Under the pieces are notes generated by a model. That model was not told the DNA's origin and searched no databases. It worked only from the letters and a program-made list of their open reading frames with translations. Of a stretch of DNA of 64,000 nt, positions 10,333 to 21,884 are shown piece by piece. Source of the stretch: Phytoseiulus persimilis (Eukaryota; Arthropoda; Arachnida; Mesostigmata; Phytoseiidae); NCBI GenBank assembly GCA_037576195.1, contig CM075103.1, positions 11,222,001-11,286,000 on the forward strand, in the 5' to 3' direction. The position numbers and the translations under genes are program-made. Every line of letters starts with the position of its first letter. The first letter of the stretch is position 1.

Positions 10333-12050
10333 ATGATCCCTCACCATAAACAAACTGGTCCCGTCCTCGGGCTATCATATTTCTATGTACTGAGAGGGCC
10401 GCGACAGACACCTGAATCTTCGAGACGAGCCAAGCGCCGAGCTGATCCGTCGCTGGGCCAGATGAAGAAACCTAGAACTTCGACAGAAAGATCACAAGTT
10501 CTCAGAGAGCGCCGTCCGGACATCTTGTCCCCTCCGGTCGCACTCGTGTCGGGCGTTCCATCAAGTTCTAGTCTTCAGGTAAATCACGGAACTGGTACAG
10601 TTCTAGTAGCTCTTGTGATCCCTATGAGGGATGTTCCGAGTTATTCCAGAAACTCTCAAAAGAGTGTACCAACGGCCCGATCCAAGAGGATTTTCGTGGA
10701 GAACGAGTTCGGGCACAAATGCAGTGTTTGCGACCGCCTTTGCTTCAGTCGAGATTTGGAAGCGGTCAATTCAGAGGCGGTGAATTTTCTAACTGAAGTT
10801 TTCACTGGTGAAGACACTGCCCACTTCGAGTTATGTAGAAATTGTTCCAAAGTTTGCGGGAGAAAAACAATTCCCTACATTGAGCAGGTCCGATGGGTAT
10901 CGATATCCCCCAAGCCGTAGAATTCACCGACATTGGACCCGTTGACTGAGCGTTTGATTTCACCGCAGATGTAAACGCAAAAGTCACGAGTTTTCCGAGA
11001 TCCTCAGATGATAATCATGCATTCAATGTGGATTTGAAGGAGAATATCGTTACTATATTTAATGCGCTCAGTCTGTCAGTTTGTCAGTCTGTCCGCCCTC
11101 CTTCTGGAAAATGGGGGAGGTGGTTGCGGAATCGGTCTGACCATACTTTCTTGGGTCTGGGAAAGTGATTCCGGCATCGATTCGACCATTCTTCGTTCGA
11201 CCATCCGCATCGATTCGACCATCCTGGTCCTGGGCTCCAGTCGACTCCAGTCGGCCAAAGTAAATAATAAATCCTCATGTCCAAGTGGGTTCGTCAAGGA
11301 ATCGACCATCGCCGCTTGACTTCGATTTTCAGTCGAGCAGCCGCTCTACAAACATTATAACAACCAATCCAATCGAGGAATAAGTCAATTGGATCGAGAA
11401 CTGACGCTGATACATGAAGCGAATCCCGATTTCGATCAAACTCAGCGAATGAGCAAAGTGGCACTGAAAATTCTCGATAGTGTCGAGATGTCAGCCCGAG
11501 AAGCAGCTTGGTACCTCCTGCGGCAGGCCATGAGCTGCGCCTCAAAGAACACAGTCATGATTCCCACAATGCTCCCACATGAGAGACACAAAGCTCGTGA
11601 GCGAAAATCAACGATGAACGCCGAAAATTTGCCTAGTAACAGTTCGGACATATGGACAAAATCTGTGATTCAGAAATATGAGGACCGTCATTGTCCTCTG
11701 GAGAACATAAAGCTGGCGCAATCCGCAGCGTGGTATAGCCCTGTGGGAAAATCCAACAAGAATGAAGGAAACGATGAAGATGCTGCGCAGGGTGAACGAT
11801 GGGTGACGACGAACCTGTAGATGACTATCGCGCTCTCAAACGACATGAATTATGCAAAATCATTAAGATAGAAGACGACTACGACAACAACTAAAACAAC
11901 CTCACTTGCTGCCTCTCGAAAACGACAACCGTATCTCTCTCATGGAACTGACACCCTCTCCCGACTTCGCATGCACACAGCGACAACAACGTATTCACGC
12001 GAAATTCACGGCAGTGCAGCAGCACTGCCTGCACTGATTTTTTTTTTCGC
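10333..12050 (+). mobile_element. Helitron remnant, copy 1
   Basis: Plus-strand rolling-circle transposon pieces. The frame at 10333-10920 has FGHKCSVCDRLCF and ...FELCRNCSKVCGRKTIP, the Cys-rich N-terminal domain (DUF6570 type) found before the helicase of arthropod Helitrons; the expected continuation (YRYPPKP, LDPLTERLI) follows in shifted frames. The frame at 11389-11820 has VEMSAREAAWYLLRQAMS and IWTKSVIQKYEDR, the start of the Helitron helicase-associated region. The rest of the helicase is absent and the DNA passes into the 3' terminus with its hairpin (12010-12029). A minisatellite-like piece sits at 11080-11260. Internally deleted and dead. Confidence 0.75.
12010..12029 (+). repeat. 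3'-terminal hairpin of Helitron copy 1
   Basis: Perfect 8-bp stem GGCAGTGC / GCACTGCC with an AGCA loop, just before a T-run. Helitrons carry such a hairpin close to their 3' end. The flanking sequence (TTCACGCGAAA...TCACGGCAGTGC) recurs at 24550-24600. Confidence 0.75.
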
Positions 12051-12054
12051 TCCG

Positions 12055-14430
12055 TTCATTTTCCCGGAGTCACCCCAGCCCAGAAGCCCGGAGTAAAGTG
12101 CATCTCTGAGATGAAATTCACCGCCGAAGAACATTGAGTCGAGATGCGGTCGTTTGAAAATTCCTCAACATGCCAAGCAGTTAGCGACCATGGAGATGGA
12201 TCCATGTCCGCGCTTTGACATCAGATTTCTGTGAATTCTCCGGGTTGCACATTAGGATCCTTGCTGCGATGATGAAGTACAAGACCTCTGTGAATCCGGT
12301 CAGACTGAGAAACTTCATTGCTTCGACCTATATACCGTGTTTTCTAGGAAGTAGGCGATCCCCTGAAAATCAGCCATACCTCGATTCCCGAACATTTCGA
12401 CTAGAAAAGCCGCACCCCGGGGACAGCTGCAGCTGGAACTGATCTCAGCGCGGAGTCCGCGCGAGAGAAATGTCGGGGTAAGCTCTCGAAGTCCAAGTTC
12501 GTAATGGGCAAAGAGGCCTCTCTAGCGTAGTGACGGTCGGGGGCGGTCCGCTTCGGGCATCGAGGTCTTGGGCAGCGAATCGCCCGACCTGGGCATCCCG
12601 ACGTCCTTCTGGAACCCGGCGACGGCATTCGCCGAACCCTACCCTGCGTCCCGGAACTTCCATAAGCCCCAAAGCTGGCGGGATCTGCTTCTACCGGACT
12701 TGGTGTCGGATGCTTCGCCATAAGCGGCACCCAATTGAGGAAATTTCCGCGGAAGATGGCATGGTTCTTCTGGAATGAGTGCTGGGTATTTGTAGTCTCG
12801 GTATCTCGGAGTGAAATGTTCAAAGCACCTTCGTGAACCTTGATATTAGTTGAACGAATACAAGCCGTACCCCGAGAACAAGCCGTTGTACAATTTCCGA
12901 TTCCCGAGACGAGTACCAGCCACGGCATATTTTCTGAAAAACGTGGGAGACTCCCCCTTCGCGGGGAACTGCCTCCCCTGGGGCAATATTTTGAGACACC
13001 GCGCAAGGACGCGGTCTCCGGCGGGACGCCTCGTTCGTGTCTGCCGTATCTGACTCATTTCGGAATACCTCCGATGATTCGCAGGTCCAAAACTTCTGGA
13101 GATCCCTCGTAGCTACTCTGATTCCCCACGCCTTCCTGAACGTGAACGGAGTCCCCTTTGGCTATCTAGAGCACAGCCCCTGCATGCCGTTTTTCCTCAC
13201 TCCTTTGATCTTCGCAAGTTTTCCGCGATGCTCGACCACCCGACTTGTTACAGGAGGTACATAATGCATCAATTGAAATTTTCAAAATACCCGTCTTGTC
13301 CGACTCACCCGAGCTATTGTGAGCTTTGCTGTTGCCATGTCGACTGCGGTAGTACAAAAACTCGGTCGGAGGGATTTCTCCCCTCTCACCTTTGGAACAA
13401 AATACCGGCCGCCAATGGATTAGCTCGTCGCAAAAGCAGAGACGTCAGGATGTTGTCAGGGAGTTCTCACAGGTTCCGTTATCGACGCCAGTTCTCAATC
13501 TTTCTCTGAAGCATGTCGAAACTGCTCGACATCCTTCGCGGTCTATTACGCTTTTCCTGACTTATATCAGCCCGGTGCTACAGGACTTTGAGCATGAGAG
13601 GGAAGTTAATCATCTGGCGAGTTCAACTTGGAAGTTCAGAGTAAAATTGAATCCTCACGAAGGCATTGCCGCTAGCCGGATGTTTGAAAAGTACGAAGAG
13701 TTGTTCTAGTTGGTTTCTGAGCGTTTTCAGAGAAACTTCAGCTCATGCCACCTATTGGACCGTTCAATTAGTAGAAGACAAAGTCTTTGATTCTGGATAG
13801 CAATTCGAAGGTCCTGGTAGAGGCAATAGCTCGATCACATTACATGTCTTGGAAGCTCGAGAACCCAGTGTGCTCAACGGCATTTTCAACCGTGTGGTTC
13901 AACTTTGCGGCTCTTGAGAGAAGACGGAGGGGTGATCATAGATTCGTCGGAATCGTTAGCTCGCGATTTTCCGAAATTTCTAGTGAAATCGTTAGTGGGG
14001 GCACGCCGCTTCTCGTATCTCGCTCTTGATTGTGCCTGAAAGCTGACTGAGCTCCGTACGATTTACACATTCCATGATTTTCGTGCGCCTCCTGGGAGTA
14101 ACGCCCGGTGTAAACAAATCGATCTCAGTACAGATATCCTACCGCGAGAGTGGGATCTCCGAAAGCAGCGTATTCAAAAAGTTCGGTGCCTCCCACCCGC
14201 AGCGCCCACGACGTCCTTGGGAACGTACATCGATTGCTTCTTAGTTAAATCTAGTTGGGGTGCGGTGCGCAGCGCCATCTACCCAAGAAAATAGATGGAG
14301 GGTGAGAAATTATCAATGCCTCATCTCCCAGGCTTTACTCATGAATGAATGCGGATTGCCAGGGTAATGTTCATTTTATCAAACGAGAACGCTCGAGCAA
14401 CCTAGGCCGAATGCCGCGAGGTGATGATAG
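12055..14430. other. Unassigned DNA with weak open frames
   Basis: Several open frames of 60-200 codons occur on both strands (12401-13006 minus; 12840-13112, 13228-13509 and 13392-13709 plus), but none shows a recognisable domain, a supported splice structure or a start context better than its overlapping rivals. 12850-13053 plus is Pro/Tyr/Arg-rich. No call is made. Confidence 0.3.
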
Positions 14431-14439
14431 AGGCTGCCC

Positions 14440-14805
14440 TCATCCGATGACAGGCATCATTCCGAAGACCATTTTCATGGGAACGAAGATAAACGCCACT
14501 GTGGGATATCGATGTGCTCTGAGTTCTGCTCATCGACTCGATTCTTTCCTCATGAGATCAATATCAATAAAGCGAAGAAACTTACTCATTCCTTGAATCA
14601 TGTCGAGAATCATCGGGACAAACTCTGCGTGGGAATAATTTTTTCTCAAAATCCTGAACGATAGAACGAGACTTGGGGCTTTGAGGATAGCGAACAGTAG
14701 TCATTATAACTCACTCATGCTGGCTCCTGTGGATCGATTATTCTGGGCTGAGACCAGAGTCACTGCGACGAGGAGAACTAGAACGTAGATAGCGAGGTTC
14801 CTCAT
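14440..14805 (-). CDS. Small secreted peptide gene C (3 exons, 62 aa), divergent Met-rich member
   Basis: Same architecture as genes A and B, 10 kb away. Exons 14715-14805 (signal peptide MRNLAIYVLVLLVAVTLVSA, then QNNRSTGASM, donor GTGAGT), 14586-14624 (39-nt mini-exon, KFVPMILDMIQGM, donor GTAAGT) and 14440-14498 (acceptor ATCCCACAG; FIFVPMKMVF then GMMPVIG and TGA). Both introns are phase 1. The mature part shares almost no residues with A and B apart from the signal-peptide end (AVTLVSAQN) and the hydrophobic mini-exon pattern. It is very Met-rich, lacks cysteine and has one acidic residue. TATA box at 14861-14868. Conserved gene structure with a diverged mature peptide resembles fast-evolving secreted peptides. 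No family recognised. Confidence 0.75.
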
Positions 14806-14860
14806 GTTGATCGTGACCTCAGATCGATGGGAGCTCTGGTTCAACCGGCCCCGAATGTCG

Positions 14861-14868
14861 CTCTTATA
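14861..14868 (-). promoter_or_regulatory. TATA box of peptide gene C
   Basis: TATAAGAG on the minus strand, 56 nt before the ATG, matching the spacing in genes A and B although most other upstream sequence has diverged. Confidence 0.75.
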
Positions 14869-15379
14869 GTGAGAGAAAAAGTGTCGGACTGTGAGCGAAT
14901 AATGAGTCCTCGACGGGGATTGCAGCTGGATCACGTTGTGAACGGAATGAGCTAGGATCGGTCGGTCATTATTTCTGAAAAAAGGCTCGAGGGCTCGAGA
15001 AAGTTGCATACGAGCTCGTTTGCATTCTTCGAAATCCCGATGGAGGGAAACATCCGCGATGAAGTTTGGCAAACAGGAATGATGGGATTCATCACGAGGC
15101 TGTATGTTTCCAGCTAAGCTAGGAATGAAGGAAAGCCTCCATCCCGAGGGAACCCAACCAAAGCTGGGTTGAGCTCCTTGTTTACCGAAATCAGCAGCAA
15201 GCCGGCCACAACGTGAACGTTCTCTTCAGAGAGGATCGCAACATTCGACGAACGCGAGTGACTTAACCTTTAGCGCAAATAGAACTTGATGAGCTTGGGC
15301 TTCGAAATACTTCTCTCACAGCAAGCAGAGCTCGCTAGGTTGACGCCATAGTTCTTCGTGAATAACAGGCTCGATGTTT

Positions 15380-15470
15380 AGGATTGTGTGTGTACGATTC
15401 AGCTCGATGTTTAGGATTAAGTGGGTACGATTCAGCTCGATGTTTAGGATTGTGTGTGTACGATTCAGCT
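15380..15470 (+). repeat. Short tandem repeat, about 42-nt unit
   Basis: The phrase GTACGATTCAGCTCGATGTT and its follow-on AGGATTGTGTGT recur about two and a half times (one unit has AAGTGG in place of GTGTGT). It lies beside the hAT fragment and has no coding value. Confidence 0.7.
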
Positions 15471-15548
15471 GACTGCTCAGGCCGAGGCGAGGTCTACACA
15501 ACGAGGTCTCGCGAGCGGCGAGGAAGTAGAATTCATCGCATCCGAATA

Positions 15549-16692
15549 TCACATCCTCAGTGTTCCGGGGCGAGCACCACATCGGCCGCAGAATAAGATT
15601 GGGGAAATCTTCCGAAGGATTAACCGTGTCAGCTCCTCGGCAGATTTACCCTCCTCTTCAATGAAACCAACAAAAGATTCGACCACGCTGATCAAGGATC
15701 CTTCGATTTCCATGTGGCGCAGTATGTGGCTCGTTTGCTCGTGATGCGACACGTCTGGCGTGCTGTCAACGACGATGCAAAAATAATCGGCTTCAACCCT
15801 CAGCTCTGAGATTTCTTCCCGAGCCTTGTTTACAAAGGGAGCGATCACCTCACTTTGGATCGGTGGCGACGAGCAGGAGGCTTCCCTTCGCTTCCCAGCG
15901 TCACAATACTCCCGAAACTCCCGAAAATCGGGGCGCTGTTCTGAAAGATTTTGGAAGCCTCACTTCAGTTTGAAAGCCGTTTTTTTCTTCCGGGATTGTG
16001 ATGAGGAGATGAATGAGGGGATGCACGTTGATTGATGAAGCTGCTTGATGGTTTACATCGATCCTCAAGTGTTCTGCGGAATGTATTGTTATTGGTTCGG
16101 TCGCAGCTCTTCCTTTGTTTTCATGACTGTTGGTATTACGTGGGGTGTGACCTCGATGGTAGTGAACCGACGCATCGAGTGAAATAAGCTCCACTTGGCC
16201 CGCGTTGTTCTTGCATCGAATCTCTTTTCAAGTTGAACGATCTGCCACAGACAGGGGCGTACCCAGCATTTATTTTGGGGGGGAGCAAGGATGTGATGAT
16301 GATGATCATCATCGTTGCGAAATTCTCATGACCCAATCAACATGGTTTTTAAACCTGTGAAGATTTTCCAGATAACAAAGAATCTTTGCGGAACAATTTC
16401 GTCCATCGAAGTAGAGTTTAATCCACCCTTTCCAATATTATCGAAGAATATCAGAGGGGCCAAGGGGCGCTGGCCCCCCCTGGGTACGCCACTGGCCACA
16501 GGTGATCCTCTCCTTCGGTGAACCATTCTCACTGCTGCGATAGCATACACGGGCTCCAAGCGTACTGAGCTTGGAAGATATCGCTAAAAGGCTCCGCGGG
16601 GATGAAAGAAGTCAGAAGCGAAAATGCCCCTCCAACATATGCCCTCCGCTGCGGGCCGCACCCCCTTACGCCTCTCCCTTCCTACGCCACTG
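15549..16692 (-). mobile_element. hAT DNA transposon fragment (DUF4371/ZMYM1-like), copy 2
   Basis: Minus-strand hAT piece. The right terminus is CAGTGGCGTAGGAAGGG (16676-16692, minus), a typical hAT end. The frame at 15549-15848 reads EADYFCIVVDSTPDVSHHEQ, the conserved start of the DUF4371/hAT catalytic region with its D. The frame at 15901-16194 holds the preceding region. Parts align to 1-300 and 860-1395. Interrupted by a nested MITE at 16252-16494; stops and shifts elsewhere. The left terminus was not found, so the element is 3'-truncated or rearranged. Confidence 0.75.
16252..16494. mobile_element. Non-autonomous hAT MITE nested in hAT copy 2
   Basis: A 243-bp element with ends CAGGGGCGTACCCAG and CTGGGTACGCCACTG, flanked by GCCACAGA / GCCACAGG (16244-16251, 16495-16502), an 8-bp target duplication with one mismatch. 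The related copy at 1-1395 lacks it at this point. Its interior (GATGTGATGATGATG... to about 16400) recurs as a fragment at 23430-23540. Confidence 0.85.
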
Positions 16693-16864
16693 CATCTGGC
16701 ACCTTACCAACGCAAGGTCCCAACAGTTCGCCTCCGGGAAGACATCCGAGTAGAGAAGTCGAGGCTATACTTGGGGGCATACAGGGCTCAGGATGCATTT
16801 CCATGTGAAAAGCTCATCGGAATTCGTAGCGGATCAGGTTCTGGAAGCGTGGAGCCTTCAAGTG

Positions 16865-17620
16865 AAATAATGTGAGCGACTCGAGGGTCGAATCGACCCG
16901 GCAATTTCATGAACGGGTCGTTTGGAGCAAACTAGGAACTTCTTGCCATCGGAGAAAATTTCGAATTCGGCTTCCCTCGGGGGATACAGGGGAGTTGCAT
17001 CGAGGACGGGATTTTGTCCACAGGTCGGCGTTTTCCTTGGGGCTGGTGAGATCGGTCGGCGATTTTGACCATTGAGCTGATCCCCGCATCTTCTCCGGTG
17101 AGGTAATTCAATCCTTTTCCGCTTCCGATGAAACCGAAACGAACTCGATCTGCTGACTCAAGACTTCCTTAGGGATGGAGGTTTTCGTCGATTCATTCGC
17201 GAGAATTGACGAGACTGAGAAAAGATGACTCATCCTTCTTTCCATCCATCTATCGCAAAAAATAAATGAATCTCGAATCGGATTATGTTTCAACGAGATA
17301 TGAGCAACAGAAGGAAGGGTAAGAAAACTCCCGACTTACGTTGTCCACCCTGTACGTTGACCACCCTGCACGCACCTGATATGCTTCCACCTTGAATTCG
17401 TCTAGGGCAGGGGTTGGCGAAGTCACGGCCCCGGGCCAAAATCGAATGGTTCTTGAAGTATTCCGGGATCGATTTGACGTCGATCCATAGGGTGGTCATC
17501 GTAGGTCGGGAACTTTCTTACTCTCTCCTCTTTTGCCCATAACTCGGTGAAAGACTATCAGATTCTGAATTTTTTCTTCCGAGTTCGATAGCCGGAAGGA
17601 TGGTGGGAATGTCAAGGTCG
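16865..17620. repeat. Dispersed repeat family with inverted pair
   Basis: 16880-17090 resembles 24680-24910 and 33600-33910 (shared phrases around CTTTTGCCATCGG, AAATTTCGAATTCGGCTTCC and the following G-rich part). 17270-17350 is the inverted complement of about 17485-17560 (GGGTAAGAAAACTCCCGACTTACG against CCGACCTACGATGACCACCCT on the other strand), and the same end motif occurs at 25000-25100. This points to a MITE-like family of a few hundred bases. Non-coding. Confidence 0.6.
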
Positions 17621-18300
17621 TTGCGGGGTAGGAAGCTGTTCAAACGCCCGACGACTGCAGATTCCTAGCTCAGGATCTGTGAGATGGACGAACGATCGTT
17701 TCAACCTTGACGTCAAGAGCTGACCTCTTGACAAAACGCGTCCTCGATGCATCCGCCCATATGTTATCAGGAAAGCCGAGTCCGAGAAAGTTTCTAATGG
17801 CAAGAAGTTCTTGGATGGGTCTGAACTACCCTACAAGGAAGTGCCAGATAATTTCAATAGTTCCCCGGAGGCTCCATGGATGACCATGGGATTGCTCTTG
17901 GGTAGCTGCGATAGTTTCTAGTAGTTTCTTCAACTATTCATATATATGTTAGTGAGCCTCCCAGCGCTTCCATGATCTAAGAGTACCGCGCGATCGGGCT
18001 GACTCATGCGCAAAATGTCTCCTCGATTCTCAAGACATCCAGGCACTCCTATTGAACTGAATGTGAAAGCTGACACTTGATTATTTCGGACAGTGATTCG
18101 ACACGAGGTTCAATTGCTGCGAGTTTCTCTGAGCCGACTCCGTCCCTTCGTTCCGATTGCCACCATGGCCAAGAACGCTGCTTCGCAACGGCGCGATGTT
18201 GCTAAGGGGGAGGGATTGCTCAGAGCCGTCCTCGCAAAAGCTTCATGGAAGGTCATGGCTCCGATCCAGAATGCCCAAGAACCCCTGGATTCAATAGCAG
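17621..18300. other. No recognisable gene
   Basis: Only short shadow frames; no domain, splice pair or repeat boundary stands out. Confidence 0.3.
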
Positions 18301-18309
18301 TTCCACAAT

Positions 18310-19040
18310 GTGATTGATCGCATGTTAAGACGGCTTATTCAGTTGTTTTCAAATGTACGCGATATTTTGATCTCTGTGATAAACTTCTTGGCTTTTTTCC
18401 GTTCGTTTTTCACCGGTTGTTGGTTCGTAAGTCCGATTTCTGTGCGCGTTCACCAAGTATTCTGCCATTGTTTGGGAGAAATTCCGGTTGGTCGGTCCAC
18501 GGTCTTGAAGACAGGTCGCCCGAATGGCCGCCAGAGGAACTGGGACCGAACGAGCCATCCGAAGCGGATGGTCCCGCTGTCGCTTCGGAAGAATTCTCAG
18601 TGTCTACCTCTCCATCATCGAAGTTTGGTTCTCCGTCCCGTTGGACATCACCGACGCAGTCGGAAGCGATCGTCTGAACTCCCCGAACCATCTCCATTTC
18701 ACCCGAGAGCAACTATCCAATGCGGTGGATCGATTCGGCCTCCTGAAGGTTCCCTGAACTCATCGAGATATCGTCTGCATGAGTGAACTTGCCGAGGCCA
18801 GTTGGCTCTGGATCCTCGAGGAGTGAAGACGTTCTCCATACGATGGCAATACAGAAACTTTGGACACATGTGTTCAGCGTCCAAGGAAAGGAAGACACCG
18901 AGTGCGACTTTCAGCAACGTTTTGTGACTCAAACGCAGAAAACAGTCCGAGGAGGGAAGAAATGTCTTTCACCAAAGAAGAAGTTCGAGTTATCGCAGCA
19001 GCAGCGGTGAAAGAAGCCTGTCCAGTAGCCTATGCCCTAT
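18310..19040. other. Overlapping open frames of unknown origin
   Basis: Open frames overlap in three or more phases on both strands (18310-18786 plus, 158 codons; 18410-18712 minus, 100 codons, Ser/Gly/Glu-rich; 18783-19010 plus). Long frames in all phases suggest a GC-biased composition rather than one gene. The position just before the Ty3/Gypsy pol pieces makes an upstream gag fossil possible, but no gag motif is seen. Confidence 0.3.
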
Positions 19041-19309
19041 ACTCGTAGAGTAAGTGCGGAAATCCAGTGACCCCTAACCGAGGACGTTCTCGAGCCGAAG
19101 AATCTCTCCGAATACGCAGCGATGGCACGATTTGCTCCTGCGCTGATTATTCCAACTGGATTTCTCAATCGTTGATTACACTCATCCGCTGCCTGAAGCG
19201 GAAGATATTTTTTTGAATAGAAAGATCCTGCAGAAGCATGCTGGCAGACACCAGCGGATACTAATGCGCAAGACTTCATTCTCACTATCGCTATTCTCAC
19301 TATCAACAC

Positions 19310-21880
19310 GGCGGGATGAGTACTCGGAGTGAAAAGTTTAGAATTGAACAAGAGCCCTCCGGAACCTTAGCACGCCTGCAGAAACAGGATTCAGAGTCCA
19401 CGAGGATGAATGCTCATCCCTCCAGGAGGGATGAAGTTCCTCGGTTCCAAACGGGATCCCGAGGAAATGAAGACCATCGTAGAGATGCCATCACCGAGCA
19501 TCATCTCAGAGCTACAAGCAGGACTCTGCATGATCACTCCGTACAGCAACTCCATCCCAGACACGCCAACTATAAGAGATGCTATGAATTACCTGCGCAG
19601 GAAAAGTGAATTTCGAATGGCCACGCCAAAATGAAGAAAACTTCCAGAAAATGAAAGTATACCTACGATCGGTTCTGCTGCTGACGCACCATTCGAACCT
19701 ACCGATAATTGTCAATAGGGACGCATATCAAAGCGGAATCGGGGCAGCTCTGATGCAGGAAATGCCAAACGAATTCGAAAAAGGGATCATGCATACGTCA
19801 CGCCCTTCCTCCGAAACTGAACAAAAACACAGTCAAATCGAGGGAGAGGCGCTCGCACCAGTCTAGACGGTTAGGAAGTTCCACAAATTCCTCTATGGCC
19901 GACAATTCATTCTCAAGACGGATCACGAGTAATCATGAGTTTGCGTAGTACGGGGCAAGGGTAGTACCCGAAGTACGCCGAGTAGGAAGCATGCACCATC
20001 CGTACTTTCCGTACTCGACATCAAACTCTCACTGGATAATATTGCTTCCTAGGGAGTCCCATTCCGTTGTATCTAGACTTCCCGTGCATCCCGAAGATTC
20101 CGTACTTTCAGTACATCTACTTCTGCGAGAATCGAAGTCGAATTATACTTCCCGTACTTTTGGTGCTACCCGTACCCCATACTACGCAAACGCATGTATA
20201 ATCACGAGCCATTACTCGCGACATTCGGTTCCGAAACTGGACTATCAGCTCATTCCGCTAACAGAAGACGCAACGCTCGATCGTTATTCTGTTGGACTAT
20301 CAATCGGAATCCGACACAAGAAAACCACGGGAACCAGCTCGAGAAAGTGTCCGGTTTTCAGGCTCACAGATCGAGGGGTCGAACTGGGCTTTGAATGGAT
20401 TTGTCCATCGGAAAATTCGATTGTTCTGGGCAACAGAGCGCGAAACGATTGCGGGATTTTGAGGCACGAGTGAAGAGCGGCTCTCCAACAGCCGGAATAT
20501 CGGTCCTCTCTCTTTATTTGCGGAGCTGTGTATTGACTGTGATAACGGAGTTTCAGAAGATCGCGAGGTGCACTTCGCGATCGAGGTGACGCCCTTTGGT
20601 GGCCTCCTTTATATGAAACCACTCGAGCCAGTGATCACACGCTAGGAACATCTCTGAGTACCAGATTCTACCCTCATGAAAATGTTGAGAAAAGCGAATT
20701 GTTCGTCTCGAAGATTCGAGAAAAACCCGCTGACAGCTCGTTGCCGAAATCCTTAGTCAGTCCAGCTGGATTCGATTGCGCAATCTTCAGAACTGCCGAA
20801 TCGGCATCCTGAGCTCGAATTAGAAAACTCCGAGACATCCTCCCGCAATGCGGCTCGAGAAAACTATGCGCAAGAATCCCGATTCTGATCTACTGCCGAT
20901 CATGTCAGAAAGAGAGAGACTCCGAAGTGTTCGAGTGCGTCATCTTCTCTAATGTAGGAGTGGAGCCATCCTTCTCGTTTCACAAGAACCTTTTTTCGGA
21001 CAGAAGACGTAGTTTGCCACGATCGAACATGAAGAGGCTCTATCGCTACAGATTATGCGGACGATTATGCTTTTCGACGAGGAAGAACCTGTGACAGTAC
21101 CTAAGCTTGTCCGATGGAAGAGGTCCTCATTCAACACTCTCACATGCTTGAGTTATCCGGAGAAAGTCCGTTTGTATGTCCGCCTCCTTGTCCGGTCTCG
21201 GGCAGGACGTCCGTCGGTCAAATGTCCGTTTTTCTTGAAAAAATACGTCCGGTCATATGGGAGCTTTCGTCATCACGATTCAAGGCTGTGAGACTTAGCA
21301 GCCTGCAAGAAGTAGTACTGACCACACATAGATGCACACATCCGAGTTTTCGTTGGAATGTGCGTAGAGATCCGCCTGAGATGATCCCAATGAGAAGAAT
21401 CAGGACACAAAATTCTATCGAGGCATTTAACAACATTTCGGCGGCATATTCCCTCCAAAGCAACGCGGAACGTATGGTGAACACATTCAAGAGGTCCCCA
21501 GAAAAAATCTCCATTCCGCCCCGAGCTCTCGGGAGCAAAACTGCAGCTGAATTGTTCACCGGACGGAAATCGCGAGCGAACCTGAACATTATTGTCCCTT
21601 CGTGAAGCAAGGAAATCTCCTCAATGATAGCGTCCAAATAACAGCGCGAAATGAAGCAAAACTTCGATGACCATCGTGATGCCAGACACAGGAGCTCCGA
21701 GACGGGTGAACCAGCCGCCCCGGCTGACAGACCCCAGAGCAGGAAGTAACGCCGCTTGTATTCAAAGTGGGGACCCTCCACAAGGAGCTCCGAACGATGG
21801 GAGGCTATTGAATCACGGAGGATATTTGAATGGAATCTATTCGAGATCCGGGAAAACAAGGTACTGAATCAAATCCAAAG
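19310..21880 (+). mobile_element. Broken Ty3/Gypsy-like LTR retrotransposon fossil (pol)
   Basis: Plus-strand pol pieces in the usual order: end of reverse transcriptase and RNase H (about 19.4-19.93 kb and 20.2-20.45 kb; phrases such as IIVNRDAYQSGIGAALMQE and QIEGEALAPV), then integrase and tail (about 20.7-21.8 kb; phrases such as FNNISAAYSLQSNAERMVNT and RKSRANLNIIVPS). It is broken many times and clearly inactive. No pair of LTRs was identified, so it is probably an old internal fragment. It is interrupted by a MITE at 19930-20200. Confidence 0.75.
19930..20200. mobile_element. MITE inserted in the Ty3/Gypsy fossil (8-bp target duplication)
   Basis: A 271-bp insertion with imperfect inverted ends (TAATCATGAGTTTGCGTAGT and TATACATGCGTTTGCGTAGT read inward). 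It is flanked by ATCACGAG at 19922-19929 and 20201-20208, an exact 8-bp duplication as in hAT insertions. The interior is rich in GTACTTTCCGTACT-like palindromic bits. Confidence 0.8.
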
Positions 21881-21884
21881 ATCC

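Noticed and set aside
12401-13006. 201-codon minus-strand gene
   Set aside because: Pro/Arg-rich translation in a GC-rich patch with rival frames on both strands, no domain, no splice or promoter support.
18410-18712. Ser/Glu-rich minus-strand gene
   Set aside because: Antisense frames of equal length exist in this stretch and no domain or splice signal supports it.
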